A stretch of 23,162 nucleotides of DNA, from IMG/VR virus record IMGVR_UViG_3300037042_002341, positions 1 through 23,162 of that record. One strand, given 5' to 3'. Below are positions 6,573 to 13,501 of the stretch, piece by piece; position 1 is the stretch's first letter; the number at the start of each line of letters is the position of its first letter. The DNA is from a virus. A program made the position numbers and the translations under genes. A model generated the notes under the pieces. The model was given only the letters and a program-made list of their open reading frames with translations, did not search any database and was not told where the DNA came from.

Positions 6573-6606
6573 AGAATCATCCTAATCCGATGATTCTTTT
6601 TATTTT
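6573..6606 (+). terminator. Hairpin with T-run on the + strand, between the helicase and HTH genes
   Basis: AGAATCATC (6573-6581), loop CTAATCC, GATGATTCT (6589-6597), then TTTTATTTT: a strong rho-independent terminator for + strand transcripts. On the - strand, the direction of the genes here, it lies just after the stop of the HTH gene and is followed by AATTAAAC rather than T, so it would be a weak terminator or a processing site between the HTH and helicase messages. Confidence 0.6.
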
Positions 6607-6785
6607 CCTAAGAACTCAAAGTGTCTACCATTATACTTACCATCGCGTGCTAACATGCATTGATAAATAGACTTAGCTGATACATCTAATAACCTAGCTA
6701 ATTCACTTATATTCTCGTAAGTCTCGTCAAGTTCAATACAACGAATCTTCTGCTTCGTCTTTGATGGAATTCTAAAAATTTTCAT
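6600..6785 (-). CDS. Small helix-turn-helix protein, NUMOD1-like
   Basis: A 61-aa basic protein with GGAG five bases before ATG. Residues about 22-58 (Y-E-N-I-S-E-L-A-R-L-L-D-V-S-A-K-S-I-Y-Q then G-R-H-F-E-F-L-G) match the NUMOD1-like HTH found at the C-termini of the HNH endonucleases in this window, but no nuclease domain is attached. It is the first gene of the replication operon and sits beside the repeat-rich divergent region. It could be an autoregulator, an origin-binding protein or the leftover tail of a lost homing endonuclease. DNA binding is likely from the fold; the role is inference. Confidence 0.6.
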   Translation of the reverse strand: MKIFRIPSKTKQKIRCIELDETYENISELARLLDVSAKSIYQCMLARDGKYNGRHFEFLGK

Positions 6786-6947
6786 ATGTTCTCCTTTTGT
6801 TTATAACAATATAGAAATAATTTTCTAATGTTGTTTCGTTTTTCTATAATTATTTATTGTTTCTAATGTTTCTTTTTGCATAAAAAAGCTAAAGTTTAAG
6901 AAAATAATTAAAAAAGCGTATACAATATTATGATTTGCGCGCGTACA
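6786..6947 (-). promoter_or_regulatory. Leader and promoter region of the replication operon
   Basis: No gene is seen here. The sequence is very AT-rich. On the - strand TTTCTATATT (6808-6817) is shared with the leader of the 45-aa membrane gene. ACATTAGAAA occurs twice on the - strand. GCGCGCG at 6937-6943 is a sharp GC island. A promoter reading leftward into the HTH and helicase genes is expected here, but I cannot fix its -10 and -35. Confidence 0.4.
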
Positions 6948-7217
6948 GGTTAATGTAGTTAACTGGGTTAAGTTGTAGTTATGAACCTTAACCTAGTCTC
7001 TCCTTACTCTAAGTAAGATCAGATCAGTTTAGGTTAAAAAGTTAAGTGAAAGTTACCATTGACTGACTGGAAATAATTTAAAAATATTTTTTCAAATTTT
7101 AAAAACCTCAAAAATGAAAAAGCCTTAACTTTTTAACCCAGTTGACTACGGGACTTACTGCCGCAAGGAAAGGATTGGGTTAAGGCCCTTAACTTTTACT
7201 TAACCCTTAACCCAGTT
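6948..7217 (+). repeat. Iteron-like repeat region, candidate replication origin
   Basis: Eight copies of GGTTAA/TTAACC occur: 6948, 6966, 6988, 7032, 7133, 7178, 7200 and 7207 (first base). Outer inverted repeat: AACTGGGTTAAG at 6961-6972 and its exact complement at 7206-7217, with an 11/12 copy at 7132-7143. Inner inverted repeat: 7030-7046 against 7124-7140, 16 of 17 paired. Between the inner arms lies an A/T tract (about 7070-7105). GTTAAGG-C-CCTTAAC (7179-7193) and AGTTAACT (6957-6964) are palindromes. The region separates the leftward replication genes from the rightward late genes. Iterons plus an AT-rich core suggest an origin; a cluster of repressor or activator sites is the alternative. 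The stretch 7218-7258 holds only AT-rich sequence. Confidence 0.6.
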
Positions 7218-7261
7218 TTCCTCATTTTTTAACTTTAAAATAATATATTGATAAATATGTG

Positions 7262-7708
7262 ATGAGTACAAGAGAAGAGAAACGAGAGAAGAGTGCACGG
7301 TTATCGAGGACAAGATACCATAAATCCTGTCGTAAGATGATTGGTTATCAGATAGATGAATACAAAGCTAATAACCCCTGGAGACATGGTGCACATCTCG
7401 ACCACGATCCATATAGCTTTGGTATGATAGTTGATATATTCAGGTCTTGTTTACAGAGGTGGCAGTGTAGTACAGTAGAACCTAAATTAATAATTGACTA
7501 TACTAGACCTGGTGCAATGTTTAGAGAATATCATCTAACTGTTGCTGAATACAAGATTGTTGATGCACATGATAATCTTAGTAAGGCTAGTAAACAAACA
7601 AGAAAGAATATGTATGGTTTAAGTATTGATGATTATAACAGTGCTGTCATCTATCTAACTAATAAATTTAATGAATTATTTGGAGTTATATGCGAGGATA
7701 TGAAGTAA
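7262..7708 (+). CDS. Unknown protein, possible HNH-like nuclease fold (148 aa)
   Basis: First rightward gene after the repeat region. ATG 7262 is chosen; GTG 7259 is also in frame. No Shine-Dalgarno is visible and GATAAATA (7250-7257) lies only four bases upstream, so a leaderless message is possible. The N-terminus is very basic (R-E-E-K-R-E-K-S-A-R-L-S-R-T-R-Y-H-K). Residues about 48-55 read G-A-H-L-D-H-D-P and about 90-105 read F-R-E-Y-H-L-T-V-A-E-Y-K, which recalls the first and last motifs of divergent HNH nucleases. This is a loose resemblance, not a family call. It overlaps the next gene by 19 bases. Confidence 0.55.
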   Translation: MSTREEKREKSARLSRTRYHKSCRKMIGYQIDEYKANNPWRHGAHLDHDPYSFGMIVDIFRSCLQRWQCSTVEPKLIIDYTRPGAMFREYHLTVAEYKIVDAHDNLSKASKQTRKNMYGLSIDDYNSAVIYLTNKFNELFGVICEDMK

Positions 7709-7911
7709 AACTAAATTCTTATAATACAATTGTGAAGGAAATTATATTTGAATTGAAGAAGAGTAGATCTAATCGTGTGGTTATAATCTATAGGGCTAGT
7801 AAATCAGTACCACTTGTTATGACTTCACCTGGTTTTATTGATAAAAAATATATTAATCTTTTTGTTTCTGAGGCTAATGAAATCATTCGTAAATCTACAC
7901 ATACGTCATGA
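7690..7911 (+). CDS. Small protein, unknown (73 aa)
   Basis: ATG 7690 has GGAG four bases upstream, lying within the end of the previous gene, which it overlaps by 19 bases. It contains alternating strands and helices (I-V-K-E-I-I-F-E-L-K-K-S-R-S-N-R-V-V-I-I-Y-R) and ends with an S-E-A-N-E-I-I-R-K-S helix, suggesting a compact alpha/beta fold. Basic overall. No metal motif or membrane span. Its TGA overlaps the ATG of a short frame at 7908. Family not recognised. Confidence 0.5.
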   Translation: MRGYEVKLNSYNTIVKEIIFELKKSRSNRVVIIYRASKSVPLVMTSPGFIDKKYINLFVSEANEIIRKSTHTS

Positions 7912-8107
7912 TATTTTCTAAAACTATTAACATACATGATGCATATATCGAAGTGGTTTGTGGTTCTTGTAGAAAATAATTATAAGCATCATATCAGTTT
8001 ATCAGAGATGTCGTTATTTTGATCCCTGGACTAGTTTTATGCAAAATCTATATGGTAATCAGTGTTTTAAAACTAATCAGTCTGGGGCTATCCAAAACGC
8101 CTTGTGA
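7908..8107 (+). pseudogene. Short cysteine-containing gene, apparently broken or frameshifted
   Basis: An ATG at 7908 overlaps the preceding stop (ATGA) and reads 23 codons ending ...E-V-V-C-G-S-C-R-K, then TAA at 7977-7979. From 7973 the frame one base back stays open for 44 codons to TGA at 8105-8107 and is protein-like (Q-R-C-R-Y-F-D-P-W-T-S-F-M-Q-N-L-Y-G-N-Q-C-F), with two more cysteines. AAAA at 7973-7976, just before the TAA, could allow a -1 slip, giving a 66-aa protein with a C-x2-C pair. Alternatively it is a decayed gene or the match is chance. The remaining 8108-8185 holds only a promoter-like octamer and a ribosome site. Confidence 0.3.
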
Positions 8108-8123
8108 TTTAAATAAACATGGA

Positions 8124-8131
8124 TATAAATA
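8124..8131 (+). promoter_or_regulatory. TATAAATA late-promoter-like octamer before the packaging genes
   Basis: Exact TATAAATA, 54 bases before the TTG start of the small terminase candidate. TTGTGA lies 16 bases upstream of TATAAA, so a sigma70 reading is possible here. Confidence 0.5.
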
Positions 8132-8185
8132 TAAGCGTTTATAGGTGATTAAACAACAAGTAACCGACGAATGGGAGTGTAAATC

Positions 8186-8680
8186 TTGATACCTTTAGAC
8201 AACGTACTTGATGGCGATTCATCATGGAGGAATATGAAGAATACAGATGATTTAAGAATAGTTCAGTGGTTTAAGAATGCGAAAGAGATTGTTAAAAGTA
8301 ACCCTGATTGGTTAGTTGTATGTAGTGTTGATGAATTTGTTAAATATGTTAATAGTAAACAGGATATATCATTGCGTATATCAACAACTTATCTCAACCA
8401 AATGCTTTCTTATAACCAAGAAACATCATCTATGCCAGTTGAAACCTATGAGAAGTTCGGCACAGATCTAAAAGAGTGGTGGGAAAATTGCAAGCGAGAA
8501 CAGGAGATGGCACTTTATCAGAAGATGATGAGCAACCCTACTTGTTGGAACCGAGAAGACACAGTACTAAGTAAGCGGTTCGGAAAGAAGTGGTGGAAGA
8601 CTGAGGTTCAAAAACTTGATGCAGATGTAAATGCAAAAGTAGACCAAACCATTAAAATTACATTTACAGAAAAAACTTAG
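8186..8680 (+). CDS. Small terminase subunit candidate
   Basis: A 164-aa protein directly upstream of the large terminase, close in length to P22 gp3. The frame begins with TTG at 8186, eight bases after GGGAG; a stop codon lies immediately upstream, so no longer start exists. ATG 8234 (148 aa) behind ATGGAGG, with only three bases of spacing, is the alternative. The N-terminal half is mixed alpha (W-F-K-N-A-K-E-I-V-K-S-N-P-D-W), the middle has W-W-E-N-C-K-R-E-Q-E and the C-terminus V-D-A-N/K-x-D-Q-T-I-K-I-T-F-T. It would recognise the packaging site and feed DNA to TerL. The call rests on position and size; no family motif is certain. Confidence 0.55.
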   Translation: MIPLDNVLDGDSSWRNMKNTDDLRIVQWFKNAKEIVKSNPDWLVVCSVDEFVKYVNSKQDISLRISTTYLNQMLSYNQETSSMPVETYEKFGTDLKEWWENCKREQEMALYQKMMSNPTCWNREDTVLSKRFGKKWWKTEVQKLDADVNAKVDQTIKITFTEKT

Positions 8681-8708
8681 TATTTCCAATTTGATTCATG
8701 GAGGTTTT

Positions 8709-9146
8709 ATGAAACAAATTGGAAATACTGAATATTATATTAATGAAAATGGTGATTGCTTTGATAAAAATTTAAAAAAAATATCATCAGATTTTGATAA
8801 ATATGGTTATAAAAATGTAAGATTAACTATTAATGGAAAAAGAAAACGATTCACAGTGCATAGACTTGTAGCGAAAACTTTTATACCAAACCCAGATAAT
8901 AAACCTTGTGTTGACCATATTGATAGGATAAGGTCTAATTCACATGTTTCTAATCTTAGATGGGTAACTGTACGAGAAAACTGTAATAACACTAAAGAAA
9001 TTAAATCAATTTACTGTTATAATAATAAAACATATTTGTCATCTAGATATGCCGCTGAAGATTTAGGATTAAATCCCAACAGTGTAAAGACAATAATGAA
9101 TAACCATAATTGTGAAATAAAAGGTTATAGGTTTAAATATGTCTAA
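8709..9146 (+). CDS. HNH homing endonuclease between terS and terL
   Basis: A 145-aa protein. ATG 8709 follows GGAGG with four bases; an in-frame TTG at 8691 is not needed. Residues 1-45 are NUMOD4-like (Y-Y-I-N-E-N-G-D-C-F-D). The HNH core: H-R-L-V-A (51-55), V-D-H-I-D (68-72), N-L-R-W (82-85) and N91. The C-terminal NUMOD1-like HTH (102-145) has Y-L-S-S-R-Y-A-A-E-D-L-G. Its last eight bases overlap the start of the large terminase gene. Free-standing endonucleases often target the gene beside them, here a terminase gene (inference). Confidence 0.85.
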   Translation: MKQIGNTEYYINENGDCFDKNLKKISSDFDKYGYKNVRLTINGKRKRFTVHRLVAKTFIPNPDNKPCVDHIDRIRSNSHVSNLRWVTVRENCNNTKEIKSIYCYNNKTYLSSRYAAEDLGLNPNSVKTIMNNHNCEIKGYRFKYV

Positions 9147-10443
9147 AGATATAACAATTGATTTAATGCCACATCAAAAACAATTAATGATGTCTGAATC
9201 ACCAGTAACATTATTTGTTGGTGGAAGATCATGTGGTAAATCTTGGATTCTTGGAATGCGGATAGCTACAACTTTACTTGAAGGTTATAATGTTCTTGGT
9301 GTATCGCAATCATATAAAACTGCAAAGTTAGTTCTTCTTAAAGCTGTAACAGATGCACTTGATATAATTGGTGTTAAATATGAAACAAATATAGGAGATC
9401 TAACCCTCAAAGTTGGAAAAGCAACTCTATACTTATTCAGTGCACAATCATTAGAAGCTGTTCGGGGACTTACAAATATTCGTTTACTTGCTGTAGATGA
9501 GATTGCTTTGTGTCCAGAAGAAGGTTTTAATATATGTCTAGCAACTTTACGTGGTCAAGGTGCACCAAGAGTGGTAGCATGCACAACTCCAAGGGGACGT
9601 CATTGGATTAATAAGTATATGAACGATGATTCTAATACTATTATTAGAGCTACAACAATGAGTAATACATTTCTTGATGATGGTTTTGTTAAATTACTTG
9701 AAAAACAATATTCTGATGAATTTTATAAGCAAGAAATATTAGGTGAGGTTTTAAATAACGATGCTCCAAATCAAATGATTCCTAATTCATTACTTACAAA
9801 TATTCAAAATGTTTTACCAGATCAACCAGATTGGAAATATGTGATTGGTATTGATCCATCAAGATTTGGTGTTGATAAAACAATTATTTGTGTACGTAAG
9901 GGTAAGAACATTATTGCACACGAAGCCCTTGATAAAACAAATACAGATCAAATTGTTGAATTGGTTAGAAAGTATGAACGAAAATATATTAAATCTAATA
10001 TATCACAAATAAACTTTGACGCCACAGGTGGTTTCCATGCGGGTGCGGTAGATGAATTAAAAAAGACTAATAATAATATTCGTGAAATTAACTTTAGTGG
10101 TAAATCACCATCAAATAATATAAAAAATATGCGAACTTATATGTATCAGTTGGCAATTGAATATTTTGAAGCTGGTGGTTGTGTAGGTTATTATCCAGAA
10201 TTAGTTGAACAATTAGAAGCACAGGAATATTTGATTGGCTCGGATGGTAAGAAAGGATTAGTACCAAAGATTAATATTAAGCAAAAACTCGGAATTTCCC
10301 CCGATGATAGCGATGCATTTTGTTTAAGTTTAATTACAGATTCAGATATGTTTACTAATGGTCTACTTATTAAGTCACTACAAGAAGGCCAACGCAGATT
10401 ACTATTCAAAGCAATATCGGATTCAGCTGGTTGGGGATCATAA
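9139..10443 (+). CDS. Terminase large subunit
   Basis: A 434-aa packaging motor. ATPase domain: Walker A G-G-R-S-C-G-K-S (28-35), Walker B L-L-A-V-D-E (116-121, D120/E121), coupling motif A-C-T-T-P-R-G at about 148-153. RNase H-like nuclease: G-I-D-P-S-R with D239, F-D-A-T-G-G with D294, and S-P-D-D-S-D-A-F with D389, D390 and D392. Length and motif order are those of headful-type TerL proteins. It pumps DNA through the portal encoded next and cuts it. Its ATG lies inside the end of the HNH gene with only a weak AGGT site, so translation may be coupled. Confidence 0.95.
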   Translation: MSKDITIDLMPHQKQLMMSESPVTLFVGGRSCGKSWILGMRIATTLLEGYNVLGVSQSYKTAKLVLLKAVTDALDIIGVKYETNIGDLTLKVGKATLYLFSAQSLEAVRGLTNIRLLAVDEIALCPEEGFNICLATLRGQGAPRVVACTTPRGRHWINKYMNDDSNTIIRATTMSNTFLDDGFVKLLEKQYSDEFYKQEILGEVLNNDAPNQMIPNSLLTNIQNVLPDQPDWKYVIGIDPSRFGVDKTIICVRKGKNIIAHEALDKTNTDQIVELVRKYERKYIKSNISQINFDATGGFHAGAVDELKKTNNNIREINFSGKSPSNNIKNMRTYMYQLAIEYFEAGGCVGYYPELVEQLEAQEYLIGSDGKKGLVPKINIKQKLGISPDDSDAFCLSLITDSDMFTNGLLIKSLQEGQRRLLFKAISDSAGWGS

Positions 10444-10446
10444 ATA
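10439..10446 (+). promoter_or_regulatory. CATAAATA, one-base variant of the late octamer, before the portal gene
   Basis: It overlaps the TerL stop and lies 31 bases upstream of the portal ATG. It differs from TATAAATA at the first base. Weak evidence alone; included because position fits the other copies. Confidence 0.3.
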
Positions 10447-10477
10447 GATAAAACCCAATCAATTATGGAGCAAATCT

Positions 10478-12547
10478 ATGGCTTTTAAAACAGATGATAG
10501 AGAGATTATCAAAGAATTACGCACTTTCCTAACAGAAACTAGTAATTATATGTCAAAAATATATCAACGGTGTAAAATTGAAGAGGAATTTGCTTCTGGT
10601 AATCAGTTTAATTCTAATGATGATCGCATACTTGGTGATAAAGGTGCACGTGTTACTTTGAATCTTATTGGTAAACACGAGAATTCTATTGTTAACCCAT
10701 TCTTGAATCATCCTTATGGTATTAGTGTTAGTGCAAAGACCAAAGAATCAATGGATAAGGCATTACAGTTAACTAGTTTATTAAAAGGTATTGAATATAA
10801 ATGTAATGCTATAGATTCATATGGTTCAGCATTGAGATCAGCTGTACGAACTGGTTATGGTTATGTTTATGTTACCACTGAATATGCTAATAGTAAATCA
10901 TTTGATCAGGATATTATAATTGAATCTGTTCTTAACTCTAGATGTGTTGCATTTGATATTACATCCAAGAAATTAGATGGCTCTGATGCTGAGAAGGCTG
11001 CATTTGTTGATTATGAAGATGAAGTTAAAGCTAAGTCACAATATGGTGATAGTATTACAAATGAATCAAAATATTCACTTAATGGTTTATCTACAAGTTA
11101 TGACATCCCAGTTGATGCAATACCAAAAGTTACATTCTTTAAGAAACATTATACCGCAAAGAAATTCTATAAACTATCCGATGGCCGTGTTGGTTATGAA
11201 TCAGAATTTACCAAAGCTGAACTAAGAGATGCATTATCCCGTGAAATTAAAGCTGTCACTATTAAAGTCTATACTATCATTGGTAATAAAGTTGTTAATG
11301 AAACAGAATTACCAATAAGTTATATTCCAATAGTTCCTTTTTATGGTAAGAAAGTTACATTAGATAATAAGAATCAATATGTTGGTATTGTATATGACTC
11401 TAAATCTGCACAACAATTGGTGAATTATAATGCTTCTAAGATGGCAGAGAGAATTGCACGTACACCAAAGAATCAGTGGACTGCACCAGAAGGTTCAATT
11501 GTTGGAGATCCTCATTGGGCTAATGCAGATACTGGTTTATATTCAATCCTTACTTTCCGTGAGAAGGATGAAGAAGGTAATCCAATTGCTGGTAGACCAA
11601 TGCTTCAACAATCTAATGTTGATATTTCTGATGTTCTTGCTGCAAAGGCTAACTTCGAACAAACATTAGCTGATATTATTGGTACACCACGTGATGGTAT
11701 TCAAGGTGCAGGATTTACAACTCAATCTGCAACTGAGGCCCTAATCGAACAAAACTCTGTTGAAAATAATAATTCACATTACTATTATAATGCGAAGAGT
11801 TCAATTAAACATATTGGTCGTATCTGTACTGAACTTGTTACAAAATATTATGACACCAAACGTGAACAGATTATCATTGATGCACAAGGTAAACCACAAA
11901 GAATAGTTGTTGATATTTCAGAGATATCAATTGAGCCTGCAGATTATGATATTGAATTAACAGCTGGGCCAAGTGAAGCAACTACTAAACAACAGAATAT
12001 TAAGATGCTTGTTGGTTTAGGTTCAATGTTACCAGAAAATCAAAAAATCTTTATTGGCCCGATGGTTGCTAAGAATCTTCAGATGGAAGGTAGTGATGAA
12101 TTGGCACAAAGATTAGAAATGGCTATTCCACCAGAATTTAAACAATCTGGACCAACTGGCGATCCTAAGGCACTTGAACAATTACAAATGGCTGATGCTG
12201 CAATTGCTAAACAACAAGAAGTACAGGGTGCAATGGCTGAACAACTTACTGCAAAGGATATGGAATTACAGAAATCATACCAATATATCACTGAATTACA
12301 AACCTATATTGCAAGTAATGAAAAGAAGATTCAGGCTGATATACTCATGAATACTCAGGATAACCAAACTGATGTAGAGATTGAACAGATGAAACTTCAG
12401 AATAGTAATGCACAATTGGCTGCTGAGATTGCTGCAGATGCTGAGAAGGAAAGAATGAAACAGCAAGCGAAGTTAGATGAATTAATGGTTAAGGCTCCAG
12501 TTGTACAATCTTCTGTTCCAAAACCATCGTTCACTAGATATGTTTGA
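10478..12547 (+). CDS. Portal protein, P22 gp1-like
   Basis: A 689-aa protein, close to the 725 residues of P22 gp1. ATGGAG precedes the start with seven bases after GGAG. N-terminal region: K-I-Y-Q-R-C-K-I-E-E-E-F-A-S-G-N-Q-F as in P22-type portals. A central region with K-P/S-A-Q-Q-L-V-N-Y-N-A-S-K-M-A-E and G-T-P-R-D-G-I-Q-G-A-G follows. The last 130 residues are a long glutamine- and glutamate-rich coiled coil, which fits the P22 barrel helix. Twelve copies form the ring at one capsid vertex through which DNA passes. It lies in the standard order TerL, portal, scaffold, coat. Confidence 0.9.
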   Translation: MAFKTDDREIIKELRTFLTETSNYMSKIYQRCKIEEEFASGNQFNSNDDRILGDKGARVTLNLIGKHENSIVNPFLNHPYGISVSAKTKESMDKALQLTSLLKGIEYKCNAIDSYGSALRSAVRTGYGYVYVTTEYANSKSFDQDIIIESVLNSRCVAFDITSKKLDGSDAEKAAFVDYEDEVKAKSQYGDSITNESKYSLNGLSTSYDIPVDAIPKVTFFKKHYTAKKFYKLSDGRVGYESEFTKAELRDALSREIKAVTIKVYTIIGNKVVNETELPISYIPIVPFYGKKVTLDNKNQYVGIVYDSKSAQQLVNYNASKMAERIARTPKNQWTAPEGSIVGDPHWANADTGLYSILTFREKDEEGNPIAGRPMLQQSNVDISDVLAAKANFEQTLADIIGTPRDGIQGAGFTTQSATEALIEQNSVENNNSHYYYNAKSSIKHIGRICTELVTKYYDTKREQIIIDAQGKPQRIVVDISEISIEPADYDIELTAGPSEATTKQQNIKMLVGLGSMLPENQKIFIGPMVAKNLQMEGSDELAQRLEMAIPPEFKQSGPTGDPKALEQLQMADAAIAKQQEVQGAMAEQLTAKDMELQKSYQYITELQTYIASNEKKIQADILMNTQDNQTDVEIEQMKLQNSNAQLAAEIAADAEKERMKQQAKLDELMVKAPVVQSSVPKPSFTRYV

Positions 12548-12556
12548 TGTTACGAA

Positions 12557-12564
12557 TATAAATA
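12557..12564 (+). promoter_or_regulatory. TATAAATA late-promoter-like octamer before the scaffold/coat genes
   Basis: Exact octamer in the 78-base gap between portal and scaffold, 61 bases before the scaffold ATG at 12626. It would allow extra transcription of scaffold and coat, the proteins needed in most copies. Confidence 0.5.
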
Positions 12565-12625
12565 AAATTATGAACGGTACTTGACGCCTAATTCATATTT
12601 AAACTAAATGTCATGGAGATACAAT

Positions 12626-13489
12626 ATGGATGATTTATCAATAGGTACAGACGAACAAACACCTACGCCAAAAGATTGGTTCGCAGATATTGAAGTTACT
12701 GAAGCAAGTGAATCGGGTGGCACTGAAACACGAGAAGAAGTAAAAGAGATAGACGATAAAAAACCTGCTGTCGTCAAACAGGATGAAGTCAAACCAGTTG
12801 AAGTACCTGCTAAAGATCATCAAGATCGTGGTGCAGAGAAAAGAATTAGAGAATTGGTTCATGCACGTCGTGAAGCTGATGAACGTTATGAGGCTTTACA
12901 AAAAGAAGTTGCAGAATTAAAGAAGTCTAAAGATTCTGGTAAGACAGTCACAAAAGATAATTTTAATTCTGAGGAAGAATATCTTGATTGGAAATTAGAC
13001 CAACGTGAAGCAGCAAGATTAGAAAAACAAAGTGAATCTGCTAAACAATTGGAAGAATCTAATAAAGCTAGTGAAGAGTTTAGAAATAGTTGGAATGATA
13101 GAGTGAATGATAATTTTCAAACACCTGAAGAAGTTGAAAGATTTTCAGAGATTACAAAAGAATATTCATATGAGATTTCCAAAGCTAGACCAGAAATTCA
13201 TACATATGTTCAGCATAGTAAGAATGGCCCACTTGTTTTACAGACAATCCTTGAAAATGAAGAGATTTATAAAGAACTGCAGAAACGTCCAAAAGAAATG
13301 GTCTTCCAAGCAATGAATAATCTTGAAGCTAGATTACTTGCATCAAGAGTTCCAAAGAAAGTAAGTTCAGCTCCAGCACCTGTTGGAAAAATTGATAATA
13401 AAATCGATATTGTCACATCTCCAGATGACCTTGATGAGGCTTCTTGGTATGACAATTTTCACAAAACCAAAACCCGTTCAAGAAAATAA
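12626..13489 (+). CDS. Scaffolding protein
   Basis: A 287-aa protein; P22 gp8 has 303. ATG 12626 is chosen because ATGGAG sits seven bases before it; the in-frame ATG at 12608 has no site. It is highly charged: residues 1-60 acidic, about 65-100 a charged helix (R-I-R-E-L-V-H-A-R-R-E-A-D-E-R-Y), then N-F-N-S-E-E-E-Y-L-D-W, common in podovirus scaffolds, and a basic end (K-T-K-T-R-S-R-K) that fits the coat-binding tail of P22 gp8. It directs procapsid assembly and then leaves. The coat gene starts 12 bases downstream. Confidence 0.85.
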   Translation: MDDLSIGTDEQTPTPKDWFADIEVTEASESGGTETREEVKEIDDKKPAVVKQDEVKPVEVPAKDHQDRGAEKRIRELVHARREADERYEALQKEVAELKKSKDSGKTVTKDNFNSEEEYLDWKLDQREAARLEKQSESAKQLEESNKASEEFRNSWNDRVNDNFQTPEEVERFSEITKEYSYEISKARPEIHTYVQHSKNGPLVLQTILENEEIYKELQKRPKEMVFQAMNNLEARLLASRVPKKVSSAPAPVGKIDNKIDIVTSPDDLDEASWYDNFHKTKTRSRK

Positions 13490-13501
13490 AGGAGTCCTAT
13501 T

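Noticed and set aside
6521-6580. Longer helicase start at 6580 adding 20 residues.
   Set aside because: That ATG lies inside a stable hairpin with no Shine-Dalgarno, whereas ATG 6520 has GAGG five bases upstream.
7911-8185. Possible tRNA or structured RNA in the gap before the terminase genes.
   Set aside because: No acceptor stem, anticodon arm or GGTTCGA-type T-loop could be found; the stretch reads better as a broken short gene plus a promoter.
11430-11669. Numerous long frames in other phases of portal, coat, gp10 and ejection genes.
   Set aside because: They lie wholly within well-supported genes, lack ribosome sites and have biased, low-complexity composition typical of shadow frames.
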